From contig NZ_FOEH01000001.1 of the NCBI RefSeq assembly GCF_900110695.1, positions 62,001 to 126,000 on the forward strand: a DNA stretch of 64,000 nucleotides. Reading direction: 5' to 3'. A program made the translations under genes and the position numbers. This DNA is from Virgibacillus subterraneus (GTDB lineage Bacteria > Bacillota > Bacilli > Bacillales > Amphibacillaceae). The notes beneath the pieces were generated by a model. That model did not search any database. It was not told the origin of the DNA and saw nothing but the letters and a program-made list of their open reading frames with translations. How positions within the stretch are numbered: the stretch's first letter is position 1; every line of letters starts with the position of its first letter. Positions 8,570 to 18,320 of the stretch are shown here, one piece after another.

Positions 8570-9190
8570 TCAATTATCGATTATTTTCCCTTGTTCTATT
8601 CTCAGAACACGATCGCCCAGTCTCTCAGCTTCTTTAAGGTCATGTGTAACCATGATAATTGGTATTTTCCACATGGCATGCAGACGCAGTAGTTCATTCT
8701 GGCATTCTTCCTTTGTCTCATCATCTAAGGAGGAAAAAGGCTCATCCAACAGAAGTGCCTCCGGCTTAGTAGCTAAGGCTCTCACGAGGGCTACACGTTG
8801 TTTCTCGCCACCTGATATTTCAGCAGGGTAACTTTCAAGGATATGTTCGATTCCAACAACGTTAACTAATGTATTAACAAGTTTGATATCTTTCATTTTG
8901 TAATTGATGTTACCTCTAATTGTCATGTGAGGGAATAAAGCATAATTCTGAAACACATATCCTATATTCCGTTTTTGAACAGGAATTGGCTTTTCTTTTT
9001 TCTGAAAAAGAATCCGGTCATTTAATACGATTTCACCAGAATCAGGATGAATAAGTCCTGAGATACAGTTCAATGTTGTGGTTTTGCCAGCACCAGATGG
9101 TCCGGTTAATACTATAATTTCCTCGCTAACGTTTAACACAGCATTAAGCGTGTATGCTTTAAGTGTTTTCTTTATCTTCAATGAAAGCAT
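8570..9190 (-). CDS. modC: Molybdate ABC transporter ATP-binding protein, short form
   Basis: 206 aa ATPase. It contains Walker A (TGPSGAGKTTTLNCISGL, residues about 29-46), Q-loop (GYVFQNYALFPHMTI), signature ISGGEKQRVALVRAL, Walker B (ALLLDEPFSSLD) and the switch histidine (MVTHD). It should energise uptake through ModB. Classical ModC is about 350 aa because of a C-terminal TOBE/MOP oxyanion-binding domain; here the protein ends right after the nucleotide-binding domain. Last gene of the leftward mod group; GGTGGGG lies ahead of the ATG. Tungstate or another oxyanion is possible. Confidence 0.85.
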   Translation of the reverse strand: MLSLKIKKTLKAYTLNAVLNVSEEIIVLTGPSGAGKTTTLNCISGLIHPDSGEIVLNDRILFQKKEKPIPVQKRNIGYVFQNYALFPHMTIRGNINYKMKDIKLVNTLVNVVGIEHILESYPAEISGGEKQRVALVRALATKPEALLLDEPFSSLDDETKEECQNELLRLHAMWKIPIIMVTHDLKEAERLGDRVLRIEQGKIIDN

Positions 9191-9207
9191 TATTCACCCC
9201 ACCTAGC

Positions 9208-9885
9208 TCATTTGTCACTTGTAAATCTTAAAATATTCCGCCCACTCCACCAATTCAACCACAGAATGGCGGTGAATCCAACAGCGATAATACTGATAAC
9301 CCAAAACACTGCAGCATCCATATTCCCAGCATCAACAGCAAAATAGATGGCAAGTGGGATTGTTTCTGTTTGATTTGGAATATAGCCGGCAATCATAAGT
9401 GTCGCGCCGAACTCGCCAAGCGCCCGAGCAAATGTTAATACCAACCCTGCTAATAATCCGGGCCATGCCAATGGAAAGGTTATTGTCCAAAACACCGTCC
9501 ACTTTGATGCGCCCATCGTCAATGCAGCATTTTCGATGTTGGCATCATAATTTTGAAAAGAAGCGGCAGCGCTTTGATACATTAATGGAAAGGAAACGAC
9601 AATTGCAGCTAACACTGCCCCAAACCATGTGAATACAATCTGAATACCAAACAGATCTAGTAATAAACTTCCGAATGGACCATTTTTGCCAAACAAATAA
9701 AGCAGTCCAAATCCAACAACAGTAGGTGGAAGCACCAATGGAAGCATTAACAGTGATTCTAGTATTCTCTTTCCGGGAAATCGATAGCGGGAGATAATTC
9801 TAGCAAGGAAAATGCCAATAATTACAACTATAGCTGTTGCAATACTGGCTATTTTCAATGATAGAAATAATGGTGTGTAGTCCAT
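9208..9885 (-). CDS. modB: Molybdate ABC transporter permease
   Basis: 225 aa with five or six transmembrane segments. The permease EAA loop is seen in ASKWTVFWTITFPLAWPGLLAG, and ALGEFGATLMIAGYIPNQTETIPLAIY is strongly typical of ModB. The chosen start is the ATG at 9885 (MDYTPLFLSLKIAS), preceded by AAGGGTGGG; the longer GTG start at 9897 lies in that site. It lies 14 bases after modA and before modC. Confidence 0.92.
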   Translation of the reverse strand: MDYTPLFLSLKIASIATAIVVIIGIFLARIISRYRFPGKRILESLLMLPLVLPPTVVGFGLLYLFGKNGPFGSLLLDLFGIQIVFTWFGAVLAAIVVSFPLMYQSAAASFQNYDANIENAALTMGASKWTVFWTITFPLAWPGLLAGLVLTFARALGEFGATLMIAGYIPNQTETIPLAIYFAVDAGNMDAAVFWVISIIAVGFTAILWLNWWSGRNILRFTSDK

Positions 9886-9899
9886 TTCAGTTCCCACCC

Positions 9900-10667
9900 T
9901 TAAGAGTTAAATCCATATTCGGCCAATATCGATTGTGCTTCATCTGTTTGCAGAAAGTCGATAAATGCTTTTGCCTTCTCCATGGTGTCACTTGATGTCA
10001 TTACAGCGGCAGGATAATCGATTCTCTTATACAACGATTCATCTATTTTAGTAACCTCTGTTACCATTTTAGAACGATTCAGGTCACTGGCATAAACAAA
10101 TCCAATGTCAGTGTTACCGGATTCAACGTATGTAAGCACTTGTCGTGCATCTTTGGCGTGAACAAGCTGACTTTTTATACTTTTCCAAGTTCCACTTGCG
10201 GTTAATGCTTCTTTTGCATAACTTCCTGCAGGTACGCTTTCAGGGTTTCCAATTGCTATTTGGTCCAGTCCGCTAGAAGGTAAATCTTTCAATGAATCAA
10301 TGGATAGATTAGCATTATTTGTTGAGACTAGTACAAGTTTATTTTGTGTAAAATTTATTCTTGTATCATCGAGAATCATCTTTTGCTCTGCAAGGTTGTC
10401 CATCCATTTTTGGTCTGCTGACAGAAATAAATCAACAGGTGCACCTTGCTGTATTTGCTGTGCAAGCTTGCCAGAAGCTCCATAGTTTAATGTAAGCTTC
10501 GTATTTGGATGTTCCGATTCAAACGCTTCAGCTAGCTTTGACAGTACATTGGATAAACTTGATGCAGCTGATATGAAGAGCTCATGTTCTTTAGTACTAT
10601 CCTGATCGCTGCAGCCTGCGTTAATCAGGAGAGATAATGCAAGAAGAATGTATACAATATATTTCAT
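9900..10667 (-). CDS. modA: Molybdate ABC transporter substrate-binding lipoprotein
   Basis: About 255 aa. The start at 10667 gives a lipoprotein signal, MKYIVYILLALSLLINAGCSD, with the lipobox cysteine at residue 19. AGGAG is correctly placed; the longer frame up to 10757 has no support. The mature part shows the ModA pattern (ISAASSLSNVLSKLAEAFE, LNYGASGKLAQQIQQGAPVDLFLSAD, PESVPAGSYAKEAL, VESGNTDIGFVYASD). It binds molybdate (possibly tungstate) outside the membrane and delivers it to ModBC. Confidence 0.95.
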   Translation of the reverse strand: MKYIVYILLALSLLINAGCSDQDSTKEHELFISAASSLSNVLSKLAEAFESEHPNTKLTLNYGASGKLAQQIQQGAPVDLFLSADQKWMDNLAEQKMILDDTRINFTQNKLVLVSTNNANLSIDSLKDLPSSGLDQIAIGNPESVPAGSYAKEALTASGTWKSIKSQLVHAKDARQVLTYVESGNTDIGFVYASDLNRSKMVTEVTKIDESLYKRIDYPAAVMTSSDTMEKAKAFIDFLQTDEAQSILAEYGFNS

Positions 10668-10678
10668 TAAAAAAACTC

Positions 10679-11167
10679 CTATTTTCGAATTTTCCGCTTG
10701 GGATAAATGGTGATTATTTTTACTATAAAAAGAATAGAATAGATTAAGAAAATCCATAAATACATAACATCTATCTTAAAAATCAGAGCTATGATTGTAT
10801 ATAGTAAAAAAGGGATAGTTGCTGTATAAGCACTCATTTTCCACAGTATTGGGAATCTGATTTTACGTCTCATTAACCGGGATATGCCCGTTCCTATGTA
10901 AGCAATTAGTGAAAGCAGCAGAAAAACCATTATAATTAATGGTAAGTAATAAAATAAGAAAAAGTACACGAACAGTAAAAATAACTGCACATCAGCACTT
11001 GCACCACCAGTTGCTGTTAGTCGGTCAACTAGCGACGGAATAGAAACAAGCAATACAAGAATAGACATATATAATACAGTAATGTCCATTCCGATTCGAT
11101 TTAATTTAAACATTGCCTGTTTATTTGGCAATTTAACACTGTTTAAGAATGCATGCAATAAAATCAT
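10679..11167 (-). CDS. DUF1189 family membrane protein
   Basis: About 162 aa with four or five transmembrane segments. The N-terminus (HAFLNSVKLPNKQAMFKLNRIGMDITVLYMSIL) resembles the DUF1189 family of Firmicutes. The second ATG (11167) is preferred because GAAGG lies about 8 bases ahead; the first ATG at 11176 is too close to it. It precedes modA by 11 bases in the same direction, so it is probably the first gene of the mod unit. Whether it takes part in molybdate uptake is unknown. Confidence 0.65.
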   Translation of the reverse strand: MILLHAFLNSVKLPNKQAMFKLNRIGMDITVLYMSILVLLVSIPSLVDRLTATGGASADVQLFLLFVYFFLFYYLPLIIMVFLLLSLIAYIGTGISRLMRRKIRFPILWKMSAYTATIPFLLYTIIALIFKIDVMYLWIFLIYSILFIVKIITIYPKRKIRK

Positions 11168-11397
11168 TAGTTTCATCCTTCATCTTAGAATCTTCCATTA
11201 GATCCATTATAATAAAAATCTGTAATAAATTCGCTTCCTGGCCTTGAAAATTCGTTGATTTTTATTGTTTGTCTACAAAATTCAACAAGTTATTACCCGG
11301 GAAATATTAGAATCAGTTATTTCGAATACCAATTAATGCTTAAATCGTGTTATCATATTGTAATGAGATAAATTAATTAGATATGTAGGTGCAATAC

Positions 11398-12345
11398 ATG
11401 AATCAATCAAAAATTTTAACAGAAGGTGCCATGCTTACAGCAATATATATTATATTGCTGTTAATCGCAGCTTTTGTACCAGTAATAACAATAGTTGCTA
11501 CATTTTTACTGCCAGTACCTTTCATAATATTTGCTTCCAGACATAATTGGAAGCCCTCTCTTTTAATGTTTGGGGTTGCGGTTGTATTATCTATTCTATT
11601 TGCAACGATAGTTAGCCTGCCGTTAACCGTGCTAATGGGTCTTGGTGGTATAATGCTTGGTAGTGCTATTCATAAAAAGTTACCCGCGTATGAAACATGG
11701 GGAAGAGGAACGATAGGTTTTGTAGTGGGACTTTTATTTATTTTTGTGTTTAGTCAATTCGTTTTACAAGTGAATTTGATGAATGAAATAGACCAAATAC
11801 TTAACCAGTATGTACAAACGGTTAAAGATTTAATGGAACAATTTGGGCTTATGGATCAAGCAGAAGAACAGGTTGAGTTACTGGAACAACAGATTGGTAT
11901 GCTTTCGACTCTGGTTCCCGCTGGAATAGCATTCATTGGAATTTTTATGGCTTTTATTGGTCAATGGGTAAGTTATAAAGTGATCAATCGATTAGACAGC
12001 AAGGATTTGGGATTTCCTCCGTTTCGTATGTTGCGCTTACCGGTTTCATTAGTTTGGATTTATTTCTTCGCATTGATTTTCACATTTTTTGAACTCGATC
12101 CATCGAGTACGTTATATTTGGCTGTAAACAATGTGATGATAGTTGCAGGAATGTTAATGACGTTGCAAGGATTATCTTTTATTTTTTTCTATGCTCATCA
12201 GAAAAACAAGTCAAAAGCACTACCAGTAGTAAGTGTTATATTGACAATACTTTTCCCATTTTTCTTCCTATATTTTGTACGTCTCTTAGGTATAATTGAT
12301 ATAGGATTCTCACTAAGAGATCGTATTTCAAAGGGTAAGAATTAA
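11398..12345 (+). CDS. yybS: YybS family membrane protein (DUF2232)
   Basis: 315 aa with about eight transmembrane segments. The N-terminus KILTEGAMLTAIYIILLLIAAFVPVI, a central charged/coiled stretch (EQFGLMDQAEEQVELLEQQIG) and the position just before gdpP identify it as YybS. The fold resembles ECF-transporter S components; the ligand is unknown. ATG 11398 follows TAGGTG; the in-frame GTG 11389 overlaps that site. Confidence 0.88.
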   Translation: MNQSKILTEGAMLTAIYIILLLIAAFVPVITIVATFLLPVPFIIFASRHNWKPSLLMFGVAVVLSILFATIVSLPLTVLMGLGGIMLGSAIHKKLPAYETWGRGTIGFVVGLLFIFVFSQFVLQVNLMNEIDQILNQYVQTVKDLMEQFGLMDQAEEQVELLEQQIGMLSTLVPAGIAFIGIFMAFIGQWVSYKVINRLDSKDLGFPPFRMLRLPVSLVWIYFFALIFTFFELDPSSTLYLAVNNVMIVAGMLMTLQGLSFIFFYAHQKNKSKALPVVSVILTILFPFFFLYFVRLLGIIDIGFSLRDRISKGKN

Positions 12346-12373
12346 GTGGGAGTAAGTAGTAGGAGCTGATTAT

Positions 12374-14335
12374 ATGCACGATTTACAAAGGAGACCAAAA
12401 CTTAGCAGACACTTATGGGTTATTTACCTTTTGTCCGTTACTCTGCTTGGGTTTATTTGGTATTTTCAATGGATGCTAGGATTGTTGATGGCATTGCTAT
12501 TAGCAGCGTCGATTTATTATAGTATAAGAACGGAAAGAACTCTGCAGAATGAAACTGAAGAATATATAGCTACACTTTCCCATCGAATTAAACGTGTTGG
12601 GGAAGAGGCTTTGTTGGAAATGCCAATAGGAATCATTCTGTATAATGAAGATTATTTTATTGAATGGGCAAATCCTTACATGAACCGTTTTGCTGATGAA
12701 GATACCTTAGTTGGGAAATCAGTTAATACGCTATCTGATGATTTAACTTCAAGAATTAAAGAAAGTAAAGATGAATTATGGTTCAATGTGGAAGGATTTG
12801 AATTTCAAACAACAATAAAGAAGGAAGAACGGTTACTATATCTGTTTGACCGAACGACACAATCGGAAATACAAACGCTATACCAAAATGAGCAAACTGT
12901 TCTGTTAGTAATTTTCCTTGATAACTACGAGGAAATTACTCAAAACATGGATGATACGTTAAAGAGTCAATTAAATTCAAAGGTTACCTCTGTGTTAAAT
13001 AATTGGGCACATGATTATGGAATATATATGAAACGAACGTCTCAGGATCGTTTTCTGGCTGTTTCGACAAAAGAAATTCTGGATCAGCTGGAAAAATCAA
13101 AATTTGATATTCTGGATGAAGTACGTGAACTTAATGCCGAACAAAACATTCCGATTACATTGAGTATTGGGATTGGTCTAGGAAGTGTCGAACTTCCAAC
13201 GCTTGGTGAATTAGCACAATCGAGCCTTGATCTGGCACTAGGTCGGGGTGGCGATCAGGTTGCAATTAAAGATGAAGCTGGAAAAGTTCGCTTTTACGGT
13301 GGACGTACCAACCCAATGGAAAAACGTACCCGCGTACGAGCGCGTGTTATCTCACATGCATTAAAAGAACTAGTTAAAGAAAGTGATAATGTTATTATTA
13401 TGGGCCATAAATCACCAGATATGGATTCGGTTGGTGCAGCAATTGGTATATTAAATATTGCTAAGACCAATGGTGTTGAAGGATATATTGTATTGGATCC
13501 AGATGACGTAGATACAGGTGTTTACCGACTTGTTGAGGGAATAAAAGAGGATGAAGAGCTATGGGAACATTTCATAGACCCGGAGGAATCGGAAGCAGTA
13601 GTAACGAGCAGAAGCCTTATTGTAGTTGTTGATACACACAAGCCATCGATGGTCTCGAATCAGCGCTTGTTGAGTAAAAGTGAGTATAAAGTTGTTATTG
13701 ACCACCATCGGCGTGCAGAGGAATTTATTGATAATCCAACGCTCGTTTATATGGAGCCATATGCATCCTCTACAGCGGAACTGGTTACTGAATTACTGGA
13801 ATATCAGCCAAAAAGCCTTAAATTAAAAATGCTTGAAGCTACAGCATTATTGGCGGGGATTATTGTAGATACCAAAAGTTTCACATTACGAACAGGTTCG
13901 CGTACGTTCGATGCGGCATCTTATTTACGATCAAAAGGTGCAGATACCGTGTTGGTACAGCAATTTATGAAGGAAGATTTGGATATATATATTAAACGCA
14001 GTAAGCTAATCGAGCGTGCTGAAGTTTATCGGGATTCGATTGCTATTTCCAAAGGAAAACCAGAAGAAATATATGGTGGCGTATTAATAGCACAGGCAGC
14101 GGATACGCTCCTAACGATGAGCGGTATTAACGCTTCATTTGTGATATCAGAACGAAGTGATGGCCGAATCGGTATCAGTGCCCGTTCGCTTGGAGAAGTA
14201 AATGTTCAGATTATCATGGAAAAAATGAATGGTGGTGGGCATTTAACAAACGCTGCCACTCAAATTGAGGATACGACAATAGATGATGCAGAAGCATTAT
14301 TAAAGGATATAATAGAGGAATATTTTGCAAGTTAA
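12374..14335 (+). CDS. gdpP: Cyclic-di-AMP phosphodiesterase GdpP
   Basis: 653 aa. Two N-terminal transmembrane segments (residues about 13-55) are followed by a PAS-like domain (80-150), a degenerate GGDEF domain (about 170-300, with GIGLGSVELPTLGELAQSSL) and the DHH/DHHA1 hydrolase. Catalytic motifs are IIMGHKSPDMDSVGAAIG, VVVDTH and VIDHHRRAEEF, with the DHHA1 motif NGGGHLTNAATQ near the end. It degrades c-di-AMP to pApA and so affects potassium and osmolyte balance and cell-wall stress. It is 28 bases from yybS, in the normal Bacillus order yybS-gdpP-rplI-dnaB. A possible c-di-AMP receptor is encoded at 49230-49856. Confidence 0.97.
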   Translation: MHDLQRRPKLSRHLWVIYLLSVTLLGFIWYFQWMLGLLMALLLAASIYYSIRTERTLQNETEEYIATLSHRIKRVGEEALLEMPIGIILYNEDYFIEWANPYMNRFADEDTLVGKSVNTLSDDLTSRIKESKDELWFNVEGFEFQTTIKKEERLLYLFDRTTQSEIQTLYQNEQTVLLVIFLDNYEEITQNMDDTLKSQLNSKVTSVLNNWAHDYGIYMKRTSQDRFLAVSTKEILDQLEKSKFDILDEVRELNAEQNIPITLSIGIGLGSVELPTLGELAQSSLDLALGRGGDQVAIKDEAGKVRFYGGRTNPMEKRTRVRARVISHALKELVKESDNVIIMGHKSPDMDSVGAAIGILNIAKTNGVEGYIVLDPDDVDTGVYRLVEGIKEDEELWEHFIDPEESEAVVTSRSLIVVVDTHKPSMVSNQRLLSKSEYKVVIDHHRRAEEFIDNPTLVYMEPYASSTAELVTELLEYQPKSLKLKMLEATALLAGIIVDTKSFTLRTGSRTFDAASYLRSKGADTVLVQQFMKEDLDIYIKRSKLIERAEVYRDSIAISKGKPEEIYGGVLIAQAADTLLTMSGINASFVISERSDGRIGISARSLGEVNVQIIMEKMNGGGHLTNAATQIEDTTIDDAEALLKDIIEEYFAS

Positions 14336-14420
14336 CAGTCGTTTTAAATGCAATTACAATAAAGTTAGAGCTTTTTAGGTTAGTAAAAGTGCAACTATGG
14401 CTTGAACTCCAAAGTATAAG

Positions 14421-14459
14421 GGGTTCTATGAAAGCAAAGCAAGCTTTCATAAGAATCCC
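14421..14459 (+). promoter_or_regulatory. Hairpin in the gdpP-rplI gap
   Basis: GGGTTCTATGAAAGC (14421-14435) pairs with GCTTTCATAAGAATCCC (14443-14459). There is no T-run, so it could be an RNA processing or leader structure for rplI. Confidence 0.45.
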
Positions 14460-14498
14460 ATAAAAGTGCCAAGTTTTCTATGAAGGAGGAGACAAAAA

Positions 14499-14945
14499 AT
14501 GAAAGTAATTTTTGTAAAAGATGTAAAAGGAAAAGGCAAAAAAGGTGAAGTAAAAAACGTCTCTGACGGCTATGCACGTAATTATTTACTAAAATATAAC
14601 CTGGCAAAAGAAGCTACTTCAGGTAATATGAAAGAACTGGAAGCTAAAAAGAATAAACAAGAGGAAGAAGCACAGAAAGAAGTAGAAGAGGCTGAGCAGC
14701 TTAAAGCTAAGTTAGCTGAAATTGATGTTGAAGTGAAAGCAAAATCTGGAGATAACGGACGTTTATTCGGTTCTATCACAAGTAAACAAATTGCTGAAGT
14801 CCTTAAAGAAACTTATGGCCATAAAATCGACAAACGCAAAATAGAACTTGATAGCCCAATCCGATCATTAGGATATACGAATGTACCTGTTAAGTTACAC
14901 CAGGAAGTAACTGGTACAATAAGAGTTCATGTAATAGAAGCTTAA
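14499..14945 (+). CDS. rplI: 50S ribosomal protein L9
   Basis: 148 aa. The N-terminal RNA-binding domain [30 protein letters not shown] is followed by a long central helix rich in Lys and Glu. The C-terminal domain includes [18 protein letters not shown] and [19 protein letters not shown]9 binds 23S rRNA near the L1 stalk. An AAGGAGGAG ribosome binding site precedes ATG. Confidence 0.98.
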   Translation: MKVIFVKDVKGKGKKGEVKNVSDGYARNYLLKYNLAKEATSGNMKELEAKKNKQEEEAQKEVEEAEQLKAKLAEIDVEVKAKSGDNGRLFGSITSKQIAEVLKETYGHKIDKRKIELDSPIRSLGYTNVPVKLHQEVTGTIRVHVIEA

Positions 14946-14993
14946 GAAAAGCAATTATTAACTTGGGAATCCTCTCCAGAAGGGGGAAAATGA

Positions 14994-16367
14994 ATGAGTG
15001 AAATTTGGAATGATCGTACACCACCACATAATATAGAAGCGGAACAAGCTGTTATAGGTGCTGTTTTTCTAGAACCTGATGCATTGTCTGCAGCATCAGA
15101 ACTGTTAATGCCTGATGATTTTTATCGTGCAAGCCACCAGAGAATATTCGAAGCGATGTTGAAACTGTTGGATAGAGGAGAACCAATTGATCTTGTGACG
15201 GTAACGACCTCCTTATCGAATGAGAAAAAACTGGACGAGGTTGGCGGTGTTGCATACTTGTCTGATTTGGCAGGCAGCGTTCCAACAGCAGCAAATATAC
15301 TTTATTACAGTAAAATAGTTGAAGAAAAAGCGTTACTTCGCAGATTAATTCGAACTGCAACAGATATTGTTTCATCCGGTTTTGCAACTGAAGATGAAGT
15401 GGAAGATGTCTTAAATGAAGCAGAAAAGAACATTCTTGAGGTATCTGGCAGGAAAAATTCTGGAGCATTTAAGGCTATAAAAGATGTCCTTATCGAAGTA
15501 TATGATAATATTGAACAACTACAACACCAAGATGCAGATGTGACAGGTATTCCAACCGGATATAGGGATCTGGATCGAATCACTTCAGGCTTTCAGAGAA
15601 ATGATTTAATCATTATTGCTGCACGACCATCTGTTGGTAAAACGGCGTTTGCGTTAAATATTGCGCAAAACGTTGCTATAAACACTGATGAGAATGTAGC
15701 TATCTTCAGTCTTGAGATGGGTGCTGATCAACTTGTTTCCCGTATGCTTTGCGCCGAAGGAAATATCGATTCCCAGCGTTTGCGTAATGGTAATTTGGAG
15801 GCAGATGACTGGAGTAAACTAACAATGGCGATGGGAAGTTTATCCAATGCTGGAGTTTATATCGATGATTCTCCTGGAATCCGTGTTAGTGAAATTAGGT
15901 CTAAATGTCGACGTTTAAAACAAGAAAATGGACTTAGTATGATTCTGATAGATTACCTGCAGCTTATTCAAGGGAATGCCAATTCAAAGGAAAACAGACA
16001 ACAGGAAGTTTCCGAGATTTCCCGTTCCTTGAAAGCTTTGGCACGTGAATTGAATGTACCACTAATTGCATTATCGCAGCTATCACGTGGCGTTGAATCA
16101 CGTCAGGATAAGCGGCCGATGATGTCTGACTTGCGTGAATCTGGGAGTATTGAGCAGGATGCTGACATTGTTGGATTCTTATATCGTGATGACTATTATG
16201 ATCAAGAATCTGAGAAACAAAATATTATTGAAATCATAATTTCCAAACAGCGTAATGGTCCTGTTGGTAATGTGGAACTTGCGTTTGTTAAAGAATATAA
16301 TAAGTTCGTAGATTTGGACCATCGCTATTCGGATAGTGATGTCCCTCCAGTGTCTGCACAAGTATAA
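14994..16367 (+). CDS. dnaB: Replicative DNA helicase (DnaB family; DnaC in B. subtilis)
   Basis: 457 aa. The N-terminal domain starts PPHNIEAEQAVIGAVFLEPDAL. Walker A is AARPSVGKTAFALNIAQ (near residues 200-216), the Walker B region ILIDYLQLIQG, and the arginine-finger segment MSDLRESGSIEQDADIVGFLYR. Hexameric 5'-3' helicase that unwinds the fork and contacts primase. The ATG follows AGGGGGAAAA. It is followed by a strong terminator, so purA is expressed separately. Confidence 0.98.
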   Translation: MSEIWNDRTPPHNIEAEQAVIGAVFLEPDALSAASELLMPDDFYRASHQRIFEAMLKLLDRGEPIDLVTVTTSLSNEKKLDEVGGVAYLSDLAGSVPTAANILYYSKIVEEKALLRRLIRTATDIVSSGFATEDEVEDVLNEAEKNILEVSGRKNSGAFKAIKDVLIEVYDNIEQLQHQDADVTGIPTGYRDLDRITSGFQRNDLIIIAARPSVGKTAFALNIAQNVAINTDENVAIFSLEMGADQLVSRMLCAEGNIDSQRLRNGNLEADDWSKLTMAMGSLSNAGVYIDDSPGIRVSEIRSKCRRLKQENGLSMILIDYLQLIQGNANSKENRQQEVSEISRSLKALARELNVPLIALSQLSRGVESRQDKRPMMSDLRESGSIEQDADIVGFLYRDDYYDQESEKQNIIEIIISKQRNGPVGNVELAFVKEYNKFVDLDHRYSDSDVPPVSAQV

Positions 16368-16398
16368 AACCAGCCCTTTAAATGGGCTGGTTTTTTTT
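16366..16398 (+). terminator. Rho-independent terminator of dnaB
   Basis: AAAACCAGCCC and GGGCTGGTTTT form an 11-bp stem around TTTAAAT and run into eight T residues. Confidence 0.95.
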
Positions 16399-16470
16399 GA
16401 AGTTAAGAAGCTGCATAAGGGTTTCTAAGTACGCTTTCGATAAGAATGCTATGTTTTCTAAATTACAATT

Positions 16471-16546
16471 ATAACGAACGATTTAATCTATTTATAACAT
16501 AACGTTCGTGTTTTATATTGACACAGTTTATTATTATTGATAGAAT
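16471..16546 (+). promoter_or_regulatory. purA promoter with inverted PurR boxes
   Basis: Two CGAAC cores in opposite orientation (CGAAC at 16475-16479; GTTCG at 16504-16508), in AT-rich flanks, match the B. subtilis PurR box arrangement. Just downstream lies TTGACA (16518-16523), a 17-base spacer and TAGAAT (16541-16546). This fits guanine/adenine-responsive repression of purA by PurR. Confidence 0.85.
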
Positions 16547-16595
16547 TGCGCTGTTACTTAATGAAAAACAAATGATTATATAGTGGAGGTGCATC

Positions 16596-17882
16596 ATGTC
16601 CTCAGTAGTAGTAGTTGGAACGCAATGGGGCGATGAAGGAAAAGGTAAGATTACTGACTTTTTATCGCAAAATGCCGAGCTTGTTGCTCGCTATCAAGGT
16701 GGTAACAATGCAGGACATACAATTAAATTTGATGATGTAACGTATAAGTTGCATTTGATCCCATCTGGTATTTTTTTCAATGAAAAGACATGTGTATTAG
16801 GAAATGGAATGGTTATCGATCCAAAAGCGTTCGTAGAGGAAATTGCTTACTTACACGAACGAAATGTGTCGACTGATAATCTCCGTATAAGCAACCGTGC
16901 GCATGTAATTTTACCTTATCATCTAAAAATCGATATTCTTCAGGAAGAAGAAAAAGGTGCTAATAAAATCGGTACAACAAAAAAAGGAATAGGTCCAGCG
17001 TATATGGATAAAGCCGCACGAGTTGGTATACGTATTGCTGATTTATTAGATAAAGAAACCTTTCGCGTGAAACTTGAACAAAATCTAAATGAAAAAAACC
17101 GATTATTTAAGAAAATATATGAAGTTGATCCAATACAAGTTGAAGATATTCTGGAAGAGTATTATGAGTATGGACAACAATTGGCTAAATATGTTTGTGA
17201 TACATCTGTCGTATTAAATGACGCGCTTGACGGTGGCCGCCGCGTATTATTTGAGGGTGCACAGGGCGTTATGCTGGATATTGACCAGGGAACATATCCC
17301 TTTGTTACATCATCAAACCCAGTTGCTGGTGGAGTAACTATCGGTTCCGGTGTTGGTCCAACTAAAATTGATCATGTTGTAGGCGTGTCAAAAGCTTACA
17401 CAACTCGAGTTGGTGATGGTCCGTTTCCTACCGAATTGAATGATGAAATTGGTAACCAAATTCGCGAAGTTGGTCGTGAATACGGAACAACAACAGGGAG
17501 ACCACGCCGTGTCGGTTGGTTTGATAGTGTAGTTGTCGGACATGCACGCCGTGTAAGTGGTATTACGGATATATCGTTAAACTCACTTGATGTATTAACT
17601 GGTATTGAAACGTTAAAAATATGTGTAGCCTACAAGCATAAGGGTGAAGTAATTAACGAATTTCCGGCAAGCTTGAAAGTATTAGCTGAATGTGAACCAG
17701 TATACGAAGAGATGCCTGGCTGGACTGAAGATATTACAAATGTCAAAAGTATTCATGACCTGCCAGAGAATGCAAGGCATTACCTGGAGCGGATTTCTCA
17801 ATTGACTGCGATTCCGTTATCTATATTTTCTGTCGGACCAGATCGTTCGCAGACGAATATTGTAAGAAGTGTCTATAGTTAA
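16596..17882 (+). CDS. purA: Adenylosuccinate synthetase
   Basis: 428 aa. It catalyses the GTP-dependent joining of IMP and aspartate to adenylosuccinate, the first step from IMP to AMP. The N-terminal P-loop [19 protein letters not shown] includes the catalytic Asp and Lys. [41 protein letters not shown] and the C-terminal GPDRSQTNI are all family motifs. ATG follows GTGGAGGTG. It has its own promoter and PurR-type operator upstream and a strong terminator downstream. Confidence 0.98.
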   Translation: MSSVVVVGTQWGDEGKGKITDFLSQNAELVARYQGGNNAGHTIKFDDVTYKLHLIPSGIFFNEKTCVLGNGMVIDPKAFVEEIAYLHERNVSTDNLRISNRAHVILPYHLKIDILQEEEKGANKIGTTKKGIGPAYMDKAARVGIRIADLLDKETFRVKLEQNLNEKNRLFKKIYEVDPIQVEDILEEYYEYGQQLAKYVCDTSVVLNDALDGGRRVLFEGAQGVMLDIDQGTYPFVTSSNPVAGGVTIGSGVGPTKIDHVVGVSKAYTTRVGDGPFPTELNDEIGNQIREVGREYGTTTGRPRRVGWFDSVVVGHARRVSGITDISLNSLDVLTGIETLKICVAYKHKGEVINEFPASLKVLAECEPVYEEMPGWTEDITNVKSIHDLPENARHYLERISQLTAIPLSIFSVGPDRSQTNIVRSVYS

Positions 17883-17901
17883 CAAATAGTCCAAAAGAAT
17901 C

Positions 17902-17934
17902 AAAACCTCTATCAAATTTGATAGAGGTTTTTTA
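17902..17934 (+). terminator. Rho-independent terminator of purA
   Basis: A perfectly symmetric stem, AAAACCTCTATCAAA with its complement ending AGAGGTTTT, continues into T residues. Confidence 0.95.
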
Positions 17935-18089
17935 TGTAAAGAATCAGAAATTTCCCTTCAAGAGGAAAGTTGTGCAAGAAAATCTATTAAAATTACGATA
18001 ATATTTGAACTACTTTCTAGGTTTTGGCTTATTTTTTTACAATAAATTCCTTTTATTGGGTAAATTTTAAATGTAGTTGTCATTATCTA

Positions 18090-18106
18090 TGTAACATGAC
18101 TGTAAA
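18090..18106 (+). promoter_or_regulatory. WalR box upstream of the M23 peptidase gene
   Basis: TGTAAC-ATGAC-TGTAAA exactly fits the WalR consensus TGTWAH-N5-TGTWAH. A second site on the minus strand (18204-18220, TGTAAA-N5-TGTATA) has one mismatch. A -35-like TTGACT lies at 18227-18232, and the imperfect palindrome TCTACC-N8-GGTAGA at 18244-18263 overlaps the expected -10. Confidence 0.7.
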
Positions 18107-18320
18107 ATAAGGGCAAAAAAAAGACATAAAATACACCAAAAGTCACCTTTTACACTTTGGGAGAGGCAATAAAAGGCGATTTATGTAAATTAATGGAAGT
18201 TATTATACATTTACTTTACATTTTCCTTGACTCTCTTTTATTATCTACCATAACTGTGGTAGATTAGACAATGACATTGGGAAAGTCTTTTGAACTAGAA
18301 AATACTTTAGAGTGCAAGAA

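Noticed and set aside
8378-8692. 104-aa plus-strand open frame
   Set aside because: It runs across element 1 and into the antisense of modC, has no ribosome binding site and no family resemblance.
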